Shown in pieces: positions 1 through 7,608 of a stretch of 36,545 nucleotides of DNA (the first letter of the stretch is position 1; the number at the start of each line of letters is the position of its first letter). Made by a program: the position numbers and the translations under genes. Source of the stretch: Streptomyces canus (GTDB lineage: Bacteria; Actinomycetota; Actinomycetes; Streptomycetales; Streptomycetaceae); NCBI RefSeq assembly GCF_001514145.1, contig NZ_KQ948693.1, forward strand, positions 1 through 36,545, given 5' to 3'. The notes under the pieces are model-generated. The model saw only the letters and a list, made by a program, of their open reading frames with translations, ran no database searches and was not told where the DNA came from.

Positions 1-30
1 CCCTCCGCCTTTAGGCGGGGGAGGAAGTCA
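1..30 (+). repeat. Solo right end of a TnpB-type (IS200/IS605-like) element
   Basis: This is nearly the same sequence as the right end of the complete tnpB element near 20947-20976. A GC stem encloses a TTTA loop and is followed by GAGGAAGTCA. No tnpB accompanies it inside the window, so the rest of that element lies upstream of base 1 or has been lost. In TnpB systems this end forms the 3' part of the guide (omega) RNA, so the bases just after position 30 would be its guide. Confidence 0.75.
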
Positions 31-40
31 AGCAGGGTAG

Positions 41-304
41 CGGCGAGCAGCGAGAACCGGACAACCTGCGGACGAGCCGGCGCTGCTGGCTGCGACTGCC
101 GAGAATCCCGGTGGCAGCGTCGCCGAGATCGACCCGGCGTATATCGACGATCCGAACGGCTACGTACCTCCCGAGGTCATCCGCGGCGCGTGGGGACGGC
201 TTGGGCGGTCTCGGGAACATCGGAAATACATAACGCTCCCCGGACCGCCCGGGGCAGGCCTGCCTCTGTCACGACTGGGAGCGGCGCTGCGGAGGCCCAG
301 CTGA
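41..304 (+). pseudogene. Remnant resembling a type VII secretion-associated protein
   Basis: An open frame without a start codon carries a readable stretch, ENPGGSVAEIDPAYIDDPNG, followed by YVPPEVIRGAW. To me this resembles the C-terminal half of actinomycete proteins annotated as type VII secretion system-associated. After about base 190 the translation loses all family character. The frame opens right after the TnpB right end at 1-30, which suggests the gene was cut by that element. The family is recalled by eye and is the weak point; that this is a gene remnant is more secure. Confidence 0.35.
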
Positions 305-501
305 TGGCGGGCACGGTGCTTCTCGAAGACCAAAGCGCCACGACGTGGGAGAACATCACGAACGTGATCCCACTGCTTGAGGATGCGGACCGCATCAAGA
401 TCGTCTCTCGACCAGCTCATGCGCTCAAGGCCCGGGCGTACTTGCGGCGGCAGCGGAAACAGTGCAGGTGGGCAAATACGCGCTCTGCGACAGAGCGTTG
501 A
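190..501 (+). pseudogene. YdcF/ElyC-like (DUF218) C-terminal remnant
   Basis: Residues from about 40 on read LLEDQSATTWENITNVIPLL, then EDADRIKIVSRPAHALKARAYLRRQR. This is the conserved C-terminal part of DUF218 (YdcF/ElyC-like) proteins, where the TTWEN and HA-x-KA segments are typical. Intact members run to roughly 150-250 residues and begin with a hydrophobic or Rossmann-like segment that is absent here. The sequence before residue 35 does not fit, and after the LRRQR segment the frame runs into unrelated sequence and a stop. It is a fragment with no plausible function. Confidence 0.6.
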
Positions 502-679
502 GCGCATGCGGGTGGCCAGGTCGGCGGGCAGATCACCTCTCATCTTCAGCAGCGGCTCTCATGGGCGAGGAGTCATGGTCACGCCACGGCTGCCGGTTCG
601 TGCGAGGGCTGTAACAAACGCGGGACGACGGTCACCCGGCTCCCCCGAGTGGCAAGACTAGCCATGTCGCGTACACATC

Positions 680-698
680 GACCGACTCCGGGTCGGTC
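680..698 (+). promoter_or_regulatory. Small perfect hairpin in the 5' leader of the lipoprotein gene
   Basis: GACCGAC, a 5-base loop and GTCGGTC form a perfect 7-bp inverted repeat ending about 20 bases before the start codon at 719, just ahead of the GAGGAA ribosome binding site. It may be an operator or a leader hairpin. Nothing else supports a function. Confidence 0.3.
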
Positions 699-718
699 AC
701 GGGGGAAGAGGAAACGGC

Positions 719-1459
719 ATGAACTCGAAGACGGTCGGAGCCGGTTCATCGCGTCGGGGCCTGCGTGGCGCCGTTCTGGGCGCGACCATGGTCGCGGCTC
801 TGTTGACGGCCACCGCCTGCCAGCCCTCCGGGGGTGACGACAAGGCAGCCGCATCGCCGACCGCCGCCCCCTCGGGCTCCGCCTCGGCCGGGGGAAGTAC
901 GTCGGAGAGCACCGAGGCCTCGGGCGACTCCGGGACCGGCAGCAGCACGACGGGCGCGGGGACCGGGGACAGCGGCGAGACCGGCGGCGGCAATGGCACC
1001 GCGTACGCCGACTGCGAGGTCACAGGGCTCAACACCGGGGTCGAGCTTCAGGACGGTTCCGGGGAGACCCCCCGCCACTTCCTGCTGACCGTCACCAACA
1101 GCACCAGGACGCCGTGCGTCCTCAACGACGCGCCGCAGGTGCGGCTCAAGGCCGGCAACGACGCCCCGATCGTCGATACGCTCGGAGAGCCGGACACCGA
1201 ACCCGTCGTCGTCGAGGGAGGCGGCAAGGCGTACGCCGGCCTGTACGTCTTCGGCAACGACGAGGGCGGCGAGGCGGAGTACGACCAGTCCGACCGTTTC
1301 ACCGCCACCCTGGTCGCCGGCGAGGGCACTGAACTGAGCGGCACGCTCATCTTCGACCTGCCCGACGGCCTCGACACCGTCTCCGTCGACGACGCGGCGC
1401 GGGTGAACGGCTGGGCCGGCACCGAGGGACTGGCGATGCGCCCGATCATCCAGCTCTGA
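719..1459 (+). CDS. DUF4232 lipoprotein
   Basis: A 246-residue exported lipoprotein. The N-terminus has Arg/Lys, a hydrophobic stretch and the lipobox LTATAC, with Cys34 as the probable lipidated residue. A long Ser/Gly/Thr/Glu-rich linker follows to about residue 95. The C-terminal domain, from YADCEVTGLNTGVE, matches the DUF4232 pattern: two conserved cysteines, then the LTVTNSTRTPCVL strand. DUF4232 proteins are common on the surface of streptomycetes and have no known activity. The start is supported by GAGGAA seven bases upstream. A second DUF4232-type lipoprotein lies at 5597-6322. The gene looks intact, and it stands alone between remnants. Confidence 0.85.
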   Translation: MNSKTVGAGSSRRGLRGAVLGATMVAALLTATACQPSGGDDKAAASPTAAPSGSASAGGSTSESTEASGDSGTGSSTTGAGTGDSGETGGGNGTAYADCEVTGLNTGVELQDGSGETPRHFLLTVTNSTRTPCVLNDAPQVRLKAGNDAPIVDTLGEPDTEPVVVEGGGKAYAGLYVFGNDEGGEAEYDQSDRFTATLVAGEGTELSGTLIFDLPDGLDTVSVDDAARVNGWAGTEGLAMRPIIQL

Positions 1460-1560
1460 GAAGTGGCGCGGGGGACCGCCGCACGTCCTCGCCTAGAGCG
1501 TGTCTGTTTGGTGGGCTCATCAGTTGACGGCGATCTCTTACTAGAACTGGTGGCCGACGA

Positions 1561-2022
1561 TCAGCGCAGCGACACCGCGAATTCGCAGTCCGGCCCCGCC
1601 CCCTGGTCAGCAGGGTTCGGGATCAACACGCTGCGCACGCCCCCGAATGGTTGGCGTTGTTGCTCCGACGCCCAGGCGAACAGGGTCTCGATGGCGATCT
1701 CGACCTGAGTCCCGCTGCGCCACCGTCCGGGCCCCTCCTGACGGACGAATGCCTCCTGGTGCGCGGGCTCGGTGCGGAGCGTGAGGTCGGGGAACCTGGC
1801 CGCGATCTCGTCCGCCTGGTCGTCAGGGACGGGCCAGCAACACTCGACCGGGTCGTCGCTGTCCCCGCTCACCTCCCCGTGATAGATCGAGAACGGCGCG
1901 CCGGCAATCCCCTCGATCCGGGGGACGCCACGGCCCCGCAACTGGTGGATGAACAGCTCCCGGATCATCTGTTCCAGTTCGTCCTGGTGCAGCCAGCACA
2001 CCGGGCTGAGCCTGCAGGTCAC
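1561..2022 (-). CDS. GyrI-like / effector-binding domain protein
   Basis: A 153-residue soluble protein. The core PFSIYHGEVSGDSDDPVECC, followed by a wPVP segment, and the later IETLFAWASEQQRQPFGGVR resemble the GyrI-like small-molecule-binding domain found alone or behind MerR/AraC DNA-binding domains. No HTH is present here. The GTG start at 2022 overlaps the stop of the upstream gene by four bases (GTGA), so translation is probably coupled. It is the last gene of a three-ORF chain running leftward from 2314. A ligand-binding or regulatory role is an inference from the fold. Confidence 0.6.
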   Translation of the reverse strand: MTCRLSPVCWLHQDELEQMIRELFIHQLRGRGVPRIEGIAGAPFSIYHGEVSGDSDDPVECCWPVPDDQADEIAARFPDLTLRTEPAHQEAFVRQEGPGRWRSGTQVEIAIETLFAWASEQQRQPFGGVRSVLIPNPADQGAGPDCEFAVSLR

Positions 2023-2198
2023 CTGTCGTCGGCTACCTGGTCAACCGCGTCGAGCAGCGAGTCCACCAGTTCCTCATGACGCTGACGTTCCACACCCCGC
2101 AACGGGCTGGACAGCACAATGCCCTTCGCCTCGCTCAAGGCGGTGGGGACCGCTCCGAGCAGCTCTCGCGTAACGATGATCGAGTCCATCACGCTCAC
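2019..2198 (-). CDS. Small uncharacterised protein, middle ORF of an overlapping chain
   Basis: About 59 codons from a GTG at 2198, or 57 from the ATG at 2189. The product (MDSIIVTRELLGAVPTALSE, then an acidic helix HEELVDSLLDAVDQ) is helical and soluble. The GTG overlaps the TGA of the ORF at 2195-2314, and its own TGA overlaps the GTG of the gene at 1561-2022, both as GTGA. Read together with the upstream ORF it gives a smooth sequence of about 98 residues. The two may therefore be one gene split by a single-base frameshift rather than two genes. Function unknown. Confidence 0.45.
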   Translation of the reverse strand: MSVMDSIIVTRELLGAVPTALSEAKGIVLSSPLRGVERQRHEELVDSLLDAVDQVADDR

Positions 2199-2314
2199 CC
2201 GCGGTCACTCATCAGCCGCTGCACGGCGTCCGTCCCTGCATTCGAGCCAAGCAGCGGCCTGCACTCCGTGACGAGAGCGGAGATCCGCTCAACGCGAGCT
2301 GGATCAAGCGCCAT
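2195..2314 (-). CDS. Small ORF (39 aa) heading the overlapping chain
   Basis: The ATG at 2314 is preceded by a strong ribosome binding site (GGAGGGGTGAGGAG on the minus strand), which makes translation likely. The 39-residue product (MALDPARVERISALVTECRP and on to DAVQRLMSDRG) is helical and matches no family I know. It stops inside the GTGA that starts the next ORF. Adding one base near 2198 would fuse the two frames as DRG-VSVMDS. It is therefore either a coupled leader peptide or the N-terminal half of a frameshifted gene. Confidence 0.4.
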   Translation of the reverse strand: MALDPARVERISALVTECRPLLGSNAGTDAVQRLMSDRG

Positions 2315-2398
2315 CGACTCCTCACCCCTCCAGTTGGTGCGGCCCAAAATACCCTGTCAAAAACCCGTACCGAGATCGAGAAATGGGGCCAAATCAGG

Positions 2399-2600
2399 CT
2401 GACGCGCGGGACAGTCAAGACTGACGATGCCAGGTGGCTGCGCTCCCGGAACATCGCCCCGCGGGTCGCGCGCACGGGTATCGAGTCCTCTCAGCGTCTG
2501 GACCGCCAGCGTTGGACCGTGGAACGGAAGGTGGCCTGGTTCGCAGGAGGCCGCCGTCTGTACCGCCGCTACGAGCGCAAGGTCGCCCGTGAAGGTCATC
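2399..2600 (+). mobile_element. IS5-family transposase remnant (C-terminal part)
   Basis: The plus-strand frame through 2417 reads KTDDARWLRSRNIAPRVART, then GIESSQRLDRQRWTVERKVAWFAGGRRLYRRYERK. This is the C-terminal region of IS5-type DDE transposases: an R-x-G-IE-S segment and the RW-x-VER-x-AW motif that carries the catalytic Glu. The N-terminal two thirds, with both Asp residues, are missing, and similarity stops near 2595. No terminal inverted repeats were identified. It lies against the 3' part of the SMI1-like gene on the other strand and probably truncated it. Confidence 0.7.
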
Positions 2601-2933
2601 GGCTTCTGGAACGAAGACGGCTCCTTCCTCCGCGAGTCTGTCCAGGACATCGCGCGCCGCGTGGACGAAGTAGCCGTTGCCCACGTCTGGCAACACCACT
2701 TCCCCGATCGACTCGTAGAACGTCAGCAGATCCTCGAATCCCAGGAGCTCCCGACCGCAGTCACGGGCAGCCCGAAGGGCCTCTTCGTCGGCGACCCGGA
2801 CCTCGTTCGTGCCCGGCTCGTAGCCGTAGGTCCCCTTGAACGTCGAGATCATGGAGCTCACCGCATCCGTGATCTCATCACGCCATTGTGACAGCCACCG
2901 AGCCGAGTACCGGAGTTGATCCATGGCCAACAC
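2415..2933 (-). pseudogene. SMI1/KNR4-like (SUKH) protein truncated by an IS remnant
   Basis: The first ~110 residues look like a real protein: TFKGTYGYEPGTNEVRVADE, then FEDLLTFYESIGEVVLPDVG and GYFVHAARDVLDRLAEEG. This is the pattern of SMI1/KNR4 (SUKH) proteins, which often act as immunity partners of polymorphic toxins. The GTG at 2933 is chosen because GGAGGG stands five bases before it; the ATGs at 2924 and 2852 lack that spacing. After VFVPEADD, near 2600, the frame turns into Arg/Gly-rich nonsense exactly where the opposite-strand IS5 remnant begins. The normal C-terminus is therefore gone. Confidence 0.55.
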
Positions 2934-2954
2934 GCGAGCCCTCCAGTTCCGAGG

Positions 2955-3075
2955 GCCGCCGACTTCGACCCGGGTGGAGCAGCCGGCGCGGTCGGTGTCG
3001 ATCCAGTGCCGGAACTTGCTGCGCTCGTACCCGGTGCGGTCTTCGTCCTGTACGGGGAGCGCGGCCAGGGCTCGC
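2955..3075 (-). pseudogene. Fragment of a DUF1524-type HNH endonuclease family protein
   Basis: The minus-strand frame reads ALAALPVQDEDRTGYERSKF, then RHWIDTDRAGCSTRVEV. The RTGY-x-R-x-x-F-x-HW-x-D-x-D-x-x-GC-x-TR pattern is the N-terminal segment of secreted actinomycete HNH nucleases with a DUF1524 domain. The following catalytic HNH portion is missing, because the sequence runs straight into the ribosome binding site of the SMI1-like gene at 2933. It is only about 40 codons, so a fragment. An HNH fragment next to a SUKH-like gene hints at a former toxin/immunity locus, which is inference. Confidence 0.5.
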
Positions 3076-3276
3076 GGACGGGCAGGGCGATCGTGTCGCC
3101 GGGGTCGGCGGCGTAGGTGGTGGCGTGGGTGAGTAGCAGGGCGGCGGCCGTGGTGCGTACAGCGGTGGAAGGCCACGCGCCTCCGTGCCCGGCTCCTGGC
3201 CAAGGACCTGGCTCAGCGGCCGGCCTCGGTACGGTCTCCCAGGAGCCCTTCGACGATCAAGCGTGGACGGGGAAGA

Positions 3277-4047
3277 TCACAGCACCGTGAAACTGTCTTT
3301 CACCACGCTGAATGTCTTGAGCGCCTGGATCTCGACATCCGGCTGGTACCAGGTACTGATCTGGTAACTCCTGCCGTGCGCGTTGAAGCCGGTGAGCAGG
3401 GCGTGCCAACGCACCCCTCCCAGGTCGAAGGTGTATTCCCAAACCACTGACGGCCAGCCGCGGAAAGTGGCCTTCGTCAAACGGATCTTTCGATACCCCT
3501 GGCCCTGGTGCGCGTTCTGCTCCGAAAGCTTCCAGATCTTCATCAGGTCACCGTGGGCCGGTGCGGAGTTGGCCACGATCTCCTGGCTGCCGTCCGGGGA
3601 GGTGTAGTGCACCTCGGTGCTTGATTCCACATCGCGTCGCCAACCTGCAGGTGTAACCCAGGCGTAACTTCCGGCCTCCTTGTGCGCTCCTGCGGGCAGC
3701 GTCGAGGCCGCACCGATGACGACGGGTGAGGCCGCTGCCTTCTGGCCGTTGAGCGAGAACGAGGTGCCGAACCCGGCCGCGAAGACCAGGAGCGCGCAGG
3801 CGGCAATGGCCAGCCAGTTCTTGCGGACCGGCGCGGGAACGCCTCGGAATTCACTGATCGGACTGCGCCTGGCGTTTCCCAGCGGCTCCTCGTCGGTCAG
3901 TTCGATGTCAAGCAACGAGGCGAGATACCTGCGCCACAGCGGCCGGTCTGTGCGGCGTCCATGTTCGATGGCACGGTCCAGCGATTCCAGATCGCCGTAC
4001 CCGGAATCGGTCAGGGACACCCAAAAGCGTTGACGAAAGTTCCTCAT
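3277..4047 (-). CDS. Single-pass membrane protein with extracellular PsbP/MOG1-like domain
   Basis: 256 residues. A cytoplasmic N-terminus (to about residue 75) contains DLESLDRAIEHGRRTDRPLW. One membrane segment (WLAIAACALLVFAAGFGTSF) follows. The rest is extracytoplasmic. YAWVTPAGWRRDVESSTEVH, YTSPDGSQEIVAN and FRGWPSVVWEYTFD resemble the domain found behind the membrane segment of many Streptomyces serine/threonine kinases. Here no kinase domain is attached. The ATG at 4047 overlaps the TGA of the upstream gene (ATGA), so the two form an operon. GGGGG lies seven bases upstream. Function unknown. Confidence 0.7.
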   Translation of the reverse strand: MRNFRQRFWVSLTDSGYGDLESLDRAIEHGRRTDRPLWRRYLASLLDIELTDEEPLGNARRSPISEFRGVPAPVRKNWLAIAACALLVFAAGFGTSFSLNGQKAAASPVVIGAASTLPAGAHKEAGSYAWVTPAGWRRDVESSTEVHYTSPDGSQEIVANSAPAHGDLMKIWKLSEQNAHQGQGYRKIRLTKATFRGWPSVVWEYTFDLGGVRWHALLTGFNAHGRSYQISTWYQPDVEIQALKTFSVVKDSFTVL

Positions 4048-4457
4048 GGCTGTACCCCCGCCTCGCCCGACGACAGAGAGGAGTGGTGGGATGGTTCCCC
4101 GGCCGAAGCAGTGAAGTTGCTTCCGCTGACTGCAGCTTGGAGGGTTTTCGCGCTACCAAGTTGGCGCAGCAACGCTGGAGCCGAGGCGCCCACCGCAACT
4201 GCCGCGAACACTCCGGTCAGTTGCGGGGAGAAGATCCATCCGGCGCCTGCGCCGAGAGAGAGCCGGGTAACGGCCGCCAGTGCGTCGGACGGTGCGTCAA
4301 TGTACTTGCCGAGCCGAGGTAGTTGATCTCTCTTTCTGTCCTTCGCCAGGGCGCGATGGCGGGCGGCTTGCCACGTTGCGACGCGTCCGTAAAAAACCAC
4401 GATCTCCACGACCAGGCCGCCCAGCCCGCCACACGTGATGGACGTCGTCCACGGCAT
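4044..4457 (-). CDS. Small membrane protein, first gene of a two-gene operon
   Basis: 137 residues from the ATG at 4457, chosen because AGGGGGA stands six bases before it; a longer frame exists but has no comparable site. Two or three hydrophobic segments are visible: GGLGGLVVEIVVFYG, ALAAVTRLSLGAGAGWIF and LTGVFAAVAVGASAPALL. A basic stretch (ARHRALAKDRKRDQLPRLGK) lies between the first two. The stop codon overlaps the start of the gene at 3277-4047, so the two products are probably made together and may interact in the membrane. I do not recognise the family. Confidence 0.6.
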   Translation of the reverse strand: MPWTTSITCGGLGGLVVEIVVFYGRVATWQAARHRALAKDRKRDQLPRLGKYIDAPSDALAAVTRLSLGAGAGWIFSPQLTGVFAAVAVGASAPALLRQLGSAKTLQAAVSGSNFTASAGEPSHHSSLSSGEAGVQP

Positions 4458-4643
4458 AACCAATCCCCCTAGGCAATGCTGCGGCTGATTCATGTTCAGC
4501 ATTCCAGAGTGGAGGTTTGTCGGGGATGGTAACGACGCAGAAGTTCTTATGACTTTTGTGGATATCTGATCCGTCCGTGCTGTCCTCGCCGCAGCCATCG
4601 CCCTGCTGCGCCAGGCGGTGGACACGCTGCCCAACCTGGCGGT

Positions 4644-4793
4644 ATGGCCCTTGAACAGGACCAGGACACCGCTACCCGCGACGCAGCCGTGGCCACGGTC
4701 CGAGAGACTGTGGAGGCGGCCCCGTCCACCGACGTTCGGGCCAGGCTGCGGCTGTCCCTCGGCCGCCTGCTGCCGTCCCGAGGCTTGACCTGA
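4644..4793 (+). pseudogene. Short TPR-like remnant
   Basis: A 49-codon frame encodes TRDAAVATVRETVEAAPSTD followed by VRARLRLSLGRLL, which looks like one or two tetratricopeptide-type helices. Upstream, in another frame, AAIALLRQAVDTLPN has a similar look, which suggests a decayed, frameshifted repeat protein. No ribosome binding site supports the ATG. The call rests on helix pattern alone. The rest of 4458-4780 shows only the presumed promoter region of the leftward membrane operon. Confidence 0.25.
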
Positions 4794-5130
4794 CCCAGGA
4801 CTTCACCTCGGGCGGCACCACGCTCGTCCCCGCCGGCACATCCGTGGTCGCCCGCGCCCGGGGTTTCAACACCTATGACGCCGGGCGCCCGACAGACGAC
4901 ACTGTCACGGTCAAAGATCAGATCACCGGCACCACCGGGGCACAGCTCCGCGTCCACCCCACCGTCCATGCCAAGACCCGTGAGACGCGGACCGTCTACG
5001 ACTGGGCACGCGGCCTGGCGACCCAGACGGTCCAGGACCCCGGGGGCCTCGCCATCACCACCGTCACCCAGTACGACGAGCAGGGCCGCGTGACGAAGGA
5101 GATCTGGCCCGGCAGCCCGGCAGCCCGGCG
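4781..5130 (+). pseudogene. Rhs/YD-repeat protein fragment
   Basis: The frame reads RLDLTQDFTSGGTTLVPAGT, then ARGFNTYDAGRPTDDTVTVK, TRTVYDWARGLATQTVQDPG and TVTQYDEQGRVTKEIWPGS. YD-x-GR-P, VYDW-x-x-G and YDEQGRVT spaced along the chain are YD repeats of Rhs/wall-associated toxin-delivery proteins, which normally exceed 1500 residues. No start, secretion signal or C-terminal toxin is present, and after WPGS the frame becomes a Pro/Arg-rich run. It is a fragment of about 115 codons from the repeat shell. Confidence 0.7.
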
Positions 5131-5283
5131 GCCTCGGCCGGCAACCGGAAGGCTCCGGACAGGGAGTTGGACAGCGCGGGCACCCCGATGAGGCAGGCCA
5201 GGCACTTAAGCCGATGTTGCCGGGGCGCTCCGGGTCGCCGGGAAGTTCCTTGTCCTCTTCACTCGTGGTCTGGAGGAAGGGCT

Positions 5284-5558
5284 TCATTCGCTCGGTCTGC
5301 GGCAGCCCGTCGTGCTGGTGGTGGCGGAGTGGTCGCCCGTGTGCAGGTGCCGGAATTCTCGCCACGCGTCGCATAGGTCCGGTCCGATGTCCTCGACGAT
5401 GTGCAGAGCCCAGTCCAGCAGCGCCGTCCTGGTGGCAGCTTCGATCCTGGGGTGGGCGATGACGTTCTGTGGGCGGGGCGCCAGGCCGCATCCATGTCAT
5501 CTACGACGGACCGCCACCATCGGTGGTCGGTGAGAACTGACACCGCTCCCCTCGACAT
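5284..5558 (-). pseudogene. Frameshifted uncharacterised actinomycete gene remnant
   Basis: Two adjoining minus-strand frames read like protein. One is VLTDHRWWRSVVDDMDAAW. The other, after a frame change near 5470, is NVIAHPRIEAATRTALLDWA, then LHIVEDIGPDLCDAWREFRH and a stop at 5284. Joined, they give a plausible helical protein of about 90 residues. Neither frame alone has a sensible start-to-stop reading. I do not know the family; the frameshift reading is by eye. Confidence 0.3.
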
Positions 5559-5596
5559 CGTCCTGCTGCGCGCGCTGGTGCCGCGGCTGGAATCGG

Positions 5597-6322
5597 TCAA
5601 GAAGGCCTCATGGCCGATACGGCGGTGACGGTCACGGTGTCGTCGCACTCGGCGAACTGCCCGTCGTCCAGGGCCACCTGGTGCGCCCCGGACCCCGGCA
5701 GCCGGACGACCATCGTGGGATACACCACGGGCGCCGAACCGGACACGCAGTACCCGTCGGCCTCTCCCTGCACCTGCACGAACGTCAGCTTCACCCACGC
5801 CGTGCCGCCGGGGGCCACCTTCACCGGCGCCGCGGCTCCGGTCGGCTTGATGGTGAGCGGCACGTTCATCTCGGGAGAGCCGTTCCCGGCGCCGGCCACC
5901 GTGGGGTGCCCCTTGAGGACGCACGTCCGTCCGCCCACGTTGGTGAACTCGACGACTGCCGCCCCGGTCCCCGTACCGGCAGGCCGCACGGCGGCCTGCC
6001 GGGCGGTCGCCTTCAGACTGCCCGCGGAACAGGTCGCCGCCGAACCGCCCGGAGCGGGTGCGGACGACGGGGGTGCGGAGGCGGCGGGCGAGGAGGAGCC
6101 GGGCCGGGAGGCGGAGGGCGTGGAGGGACCAGAGGCGGAGCTGCCGGGCTTCGGGGCGCCGGGCGTGGAGGAGACCGCTGAGCTAACGGCCCCGGACGGG
6201 GTGACGCCGCCGTCTGCGGCGTCCGCGCCGCCACCACCGGGCTGACATCCTGCCACCGCCAGCGCCGCCGAAGCCACGACGACCGCCACCGCCGAACCGC
6301 GCATTCCGTTCACGTACCGCAT
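5597..6322 (-). CDS. DUF4232-type lipoprotein
   Basis: A 241-residue exported lipoprotein. The ATG at 6322 is supported by GGGGGA four bases upstream. The signal sequence has a hydrophobic core (AVAVVVASAALAVAGC) with a lipobox-like AVAGC, followed by a Gly/Ser/Pro/Ala-rich linker to about residue 100. The globular part runs from CSAGSLKATARQ through VVEFTNVGGRTCVLKGHPTV to YCVSGSAPVVYPTMVVRLPG. This is the DUF4232 pattern with paired cysteines. The gene looks intact. Its relative at 719-1459 lies on the opposite strand, and the two are too diverged for a recent duplication. Confidence 0.8.
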   Translation of the reverse strand: MRYVNGMRGSAVAVVVASAALAVAGCQPGGGGADAADGGVTPSGAVSSAVSSTPGAPKPGSSASGPSTPSASRPGSSSPAASAPPSSAPAPGGSAATCSAGSLKATARQAAVRPAGTGTGAAVVEFTNVGGRTCVLKGHPTVAGAGNGSPEMNVPLTIKPTGAAAPVKVAPGGTAWVKLTFVQVQGEADGYCVSGSAPVVYPTMVVRLPGSGAHQVALDDGQFAECDDTVTVTAVSAMRPS

Positions 6323-6987
6323 GCTGTCCCCCGAGTCCCAGTTGTCCGGAGCACGGCTCCTCGCCGCCCTCGCCGAACCAGACAAACACGTGGAGCCGCC
6401 AGTTCTCCCGCAGCCCGACCTGTGACCCACCGGTGACGAAATCCGGCCACAACCACCGTGGAACGCCCCGGCAGGCCAAGCTCCTGACCCGCGGCCTCCA
6501 GACCGAGGGCGTCGTTCTCGCGCACCAGACGCATCGGTTCGATCTCCAGCGCCATGGCGCCCACATCGCCCGGGTCCGGCCCGGCCCGGCCACCATGACG
6601 TGACCGGTCAAAGAGGCGCCGGCCCCGGTCACGGTCCACCGTGACGCGTGCGCGACACTCCGAGGCAGAGCGTGAACCGAACCAGGGACGCTCGAAGAAC
6701 CCAGCGACCTCCGCCAACTCTCCTGCAATACAAAGCGTGTTCGAGGTGCTCGGGAGGCGTTCGGCTACGGCGTTCCGTAACGCGCGACGCCCACCGCTGA
6801 CGGTATGGCTGCCGCACCCGGCAGCAGCCCGAGCGGTATACCGCCGCCCTCGACCGCTCTACCCCCACCGTCCACGGCCTGCCACAAACTGGACACTCCG
6901 CCTGCTCGCCCCGGTGGCGCGCAGTGAACGCAGCACGCGGGATCGCCGAGTCGAGCACCGGTCAACCCACGCCCAAGGACCAACCCG
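6323..6987. other. Degenerate intergenic region with gene debris
   Basis: No intact gene is visible. On the minus strand, MALEIEPMRLVRENDALGLE (about 6500-6560) and, in another frame, WPDFVTGGSQVGLRENWRLH (about 6390-6450) read like parts of one decayed protein. On the plus strand near 6835-6950, RYTAALDRSTPTVHGLPQTG followed by PRWRAVNAARGIAES resembles small proteins of streptomycete accessory elements. None has a start, ribosome binding site and stop in one frame. Confidence 0.35.
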
Positions 6988-7243
6988 ATGACCAGCTACC
7001 AGCTCCGTGACAGCACCACCCGTCAACTCCTCGACCGCGACCCGGCTGACTACGCCGCGGCCGAGACCGCCCTGGACCGTCTCGACGACGAACTGGAGCG
7101 CGGCGGCCAACGGTGAAGGCGCCGGCCGCATACGGCTGCGCCTGGACGTCGAGAAGGTCACCGACGGCGCCACCGAGGCCGTCGAACACCACGTCCTGCT
7201 CCTCGGTGTCGACGACTCCGTCGGCCCACTGCCCTCTCTTTAG
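6988..7243 (+). pseudogene. Small accessory-element protein split by a frameshift
   Basis: The ATG at 6988 opens MTSYQLRDSTTRQLLDRDPA, then DYAAAETALDRLDDELERGG, and stops at 7116. The neighbouring frame continues with ANGEGAGRIRLRLDVEKVTD, then EHHVLLLGVDDSVGPLPSL, and stops at 7243. Both halves look like real protein, and together they would make one of about 80-85 residues. A one- or two-base indel near 7100 explains the break. Family unknown; it has the look of small proteins found beside replication or transfer genes. Confidence 0.4.
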
Positions 7244-7608
7244 CCGACGAGCATGCTCACTCTCCGCGAGACTCCGGTCGGGAAGCCGGCGTCTCGCCCC
7301 CACACCCCTCGCCCCAACGCGGACCGCCTGCCCGGGCCACCACGGTGACGCCCGTCGCGTCAGTCGGGCCGGCGGGCACCGCCATTGAGGCCCGACGACC
7401 GGTACCCGCCCGGACCGCGCCGCAGGAACTTATGTGACGCGGCGACGGCTTCGCCAGCCTGGCTGCCGCTGACGCCTTCGATCCTCATCGCGTGGCCGCC
7501 GGGGAAGTCACTTCGCGCAAGCTCGGGCCGCGGCTGAGCCGCTCGCAGCCGCTTTGGTCATCACAGGCACCGCGAAGTCCAGCCGCCCGACAGCCACTCT
7601 GCGGGGGT
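7244..7608. other. No intact gene
   Basis: Two short readable stretches occur on the plus strand: VTPVASVGPAGTAIEARRPV (about 7345-7405) and DGFASLAAADAFDPHRVAAG (about 7446-7505). Neither has a usable start or an adequate length. I see no hairpin, repeat or promoter here. Confidence 0.3.

Noticed and set aside
1501..1560. Possible IS terminal sequence after the first lipoprotein gene
   Set aside because: The stretch GAGCGTGTCTGTTTGG looked like an IS end, but no matching inverted copy or transposase sequence was found nearby.
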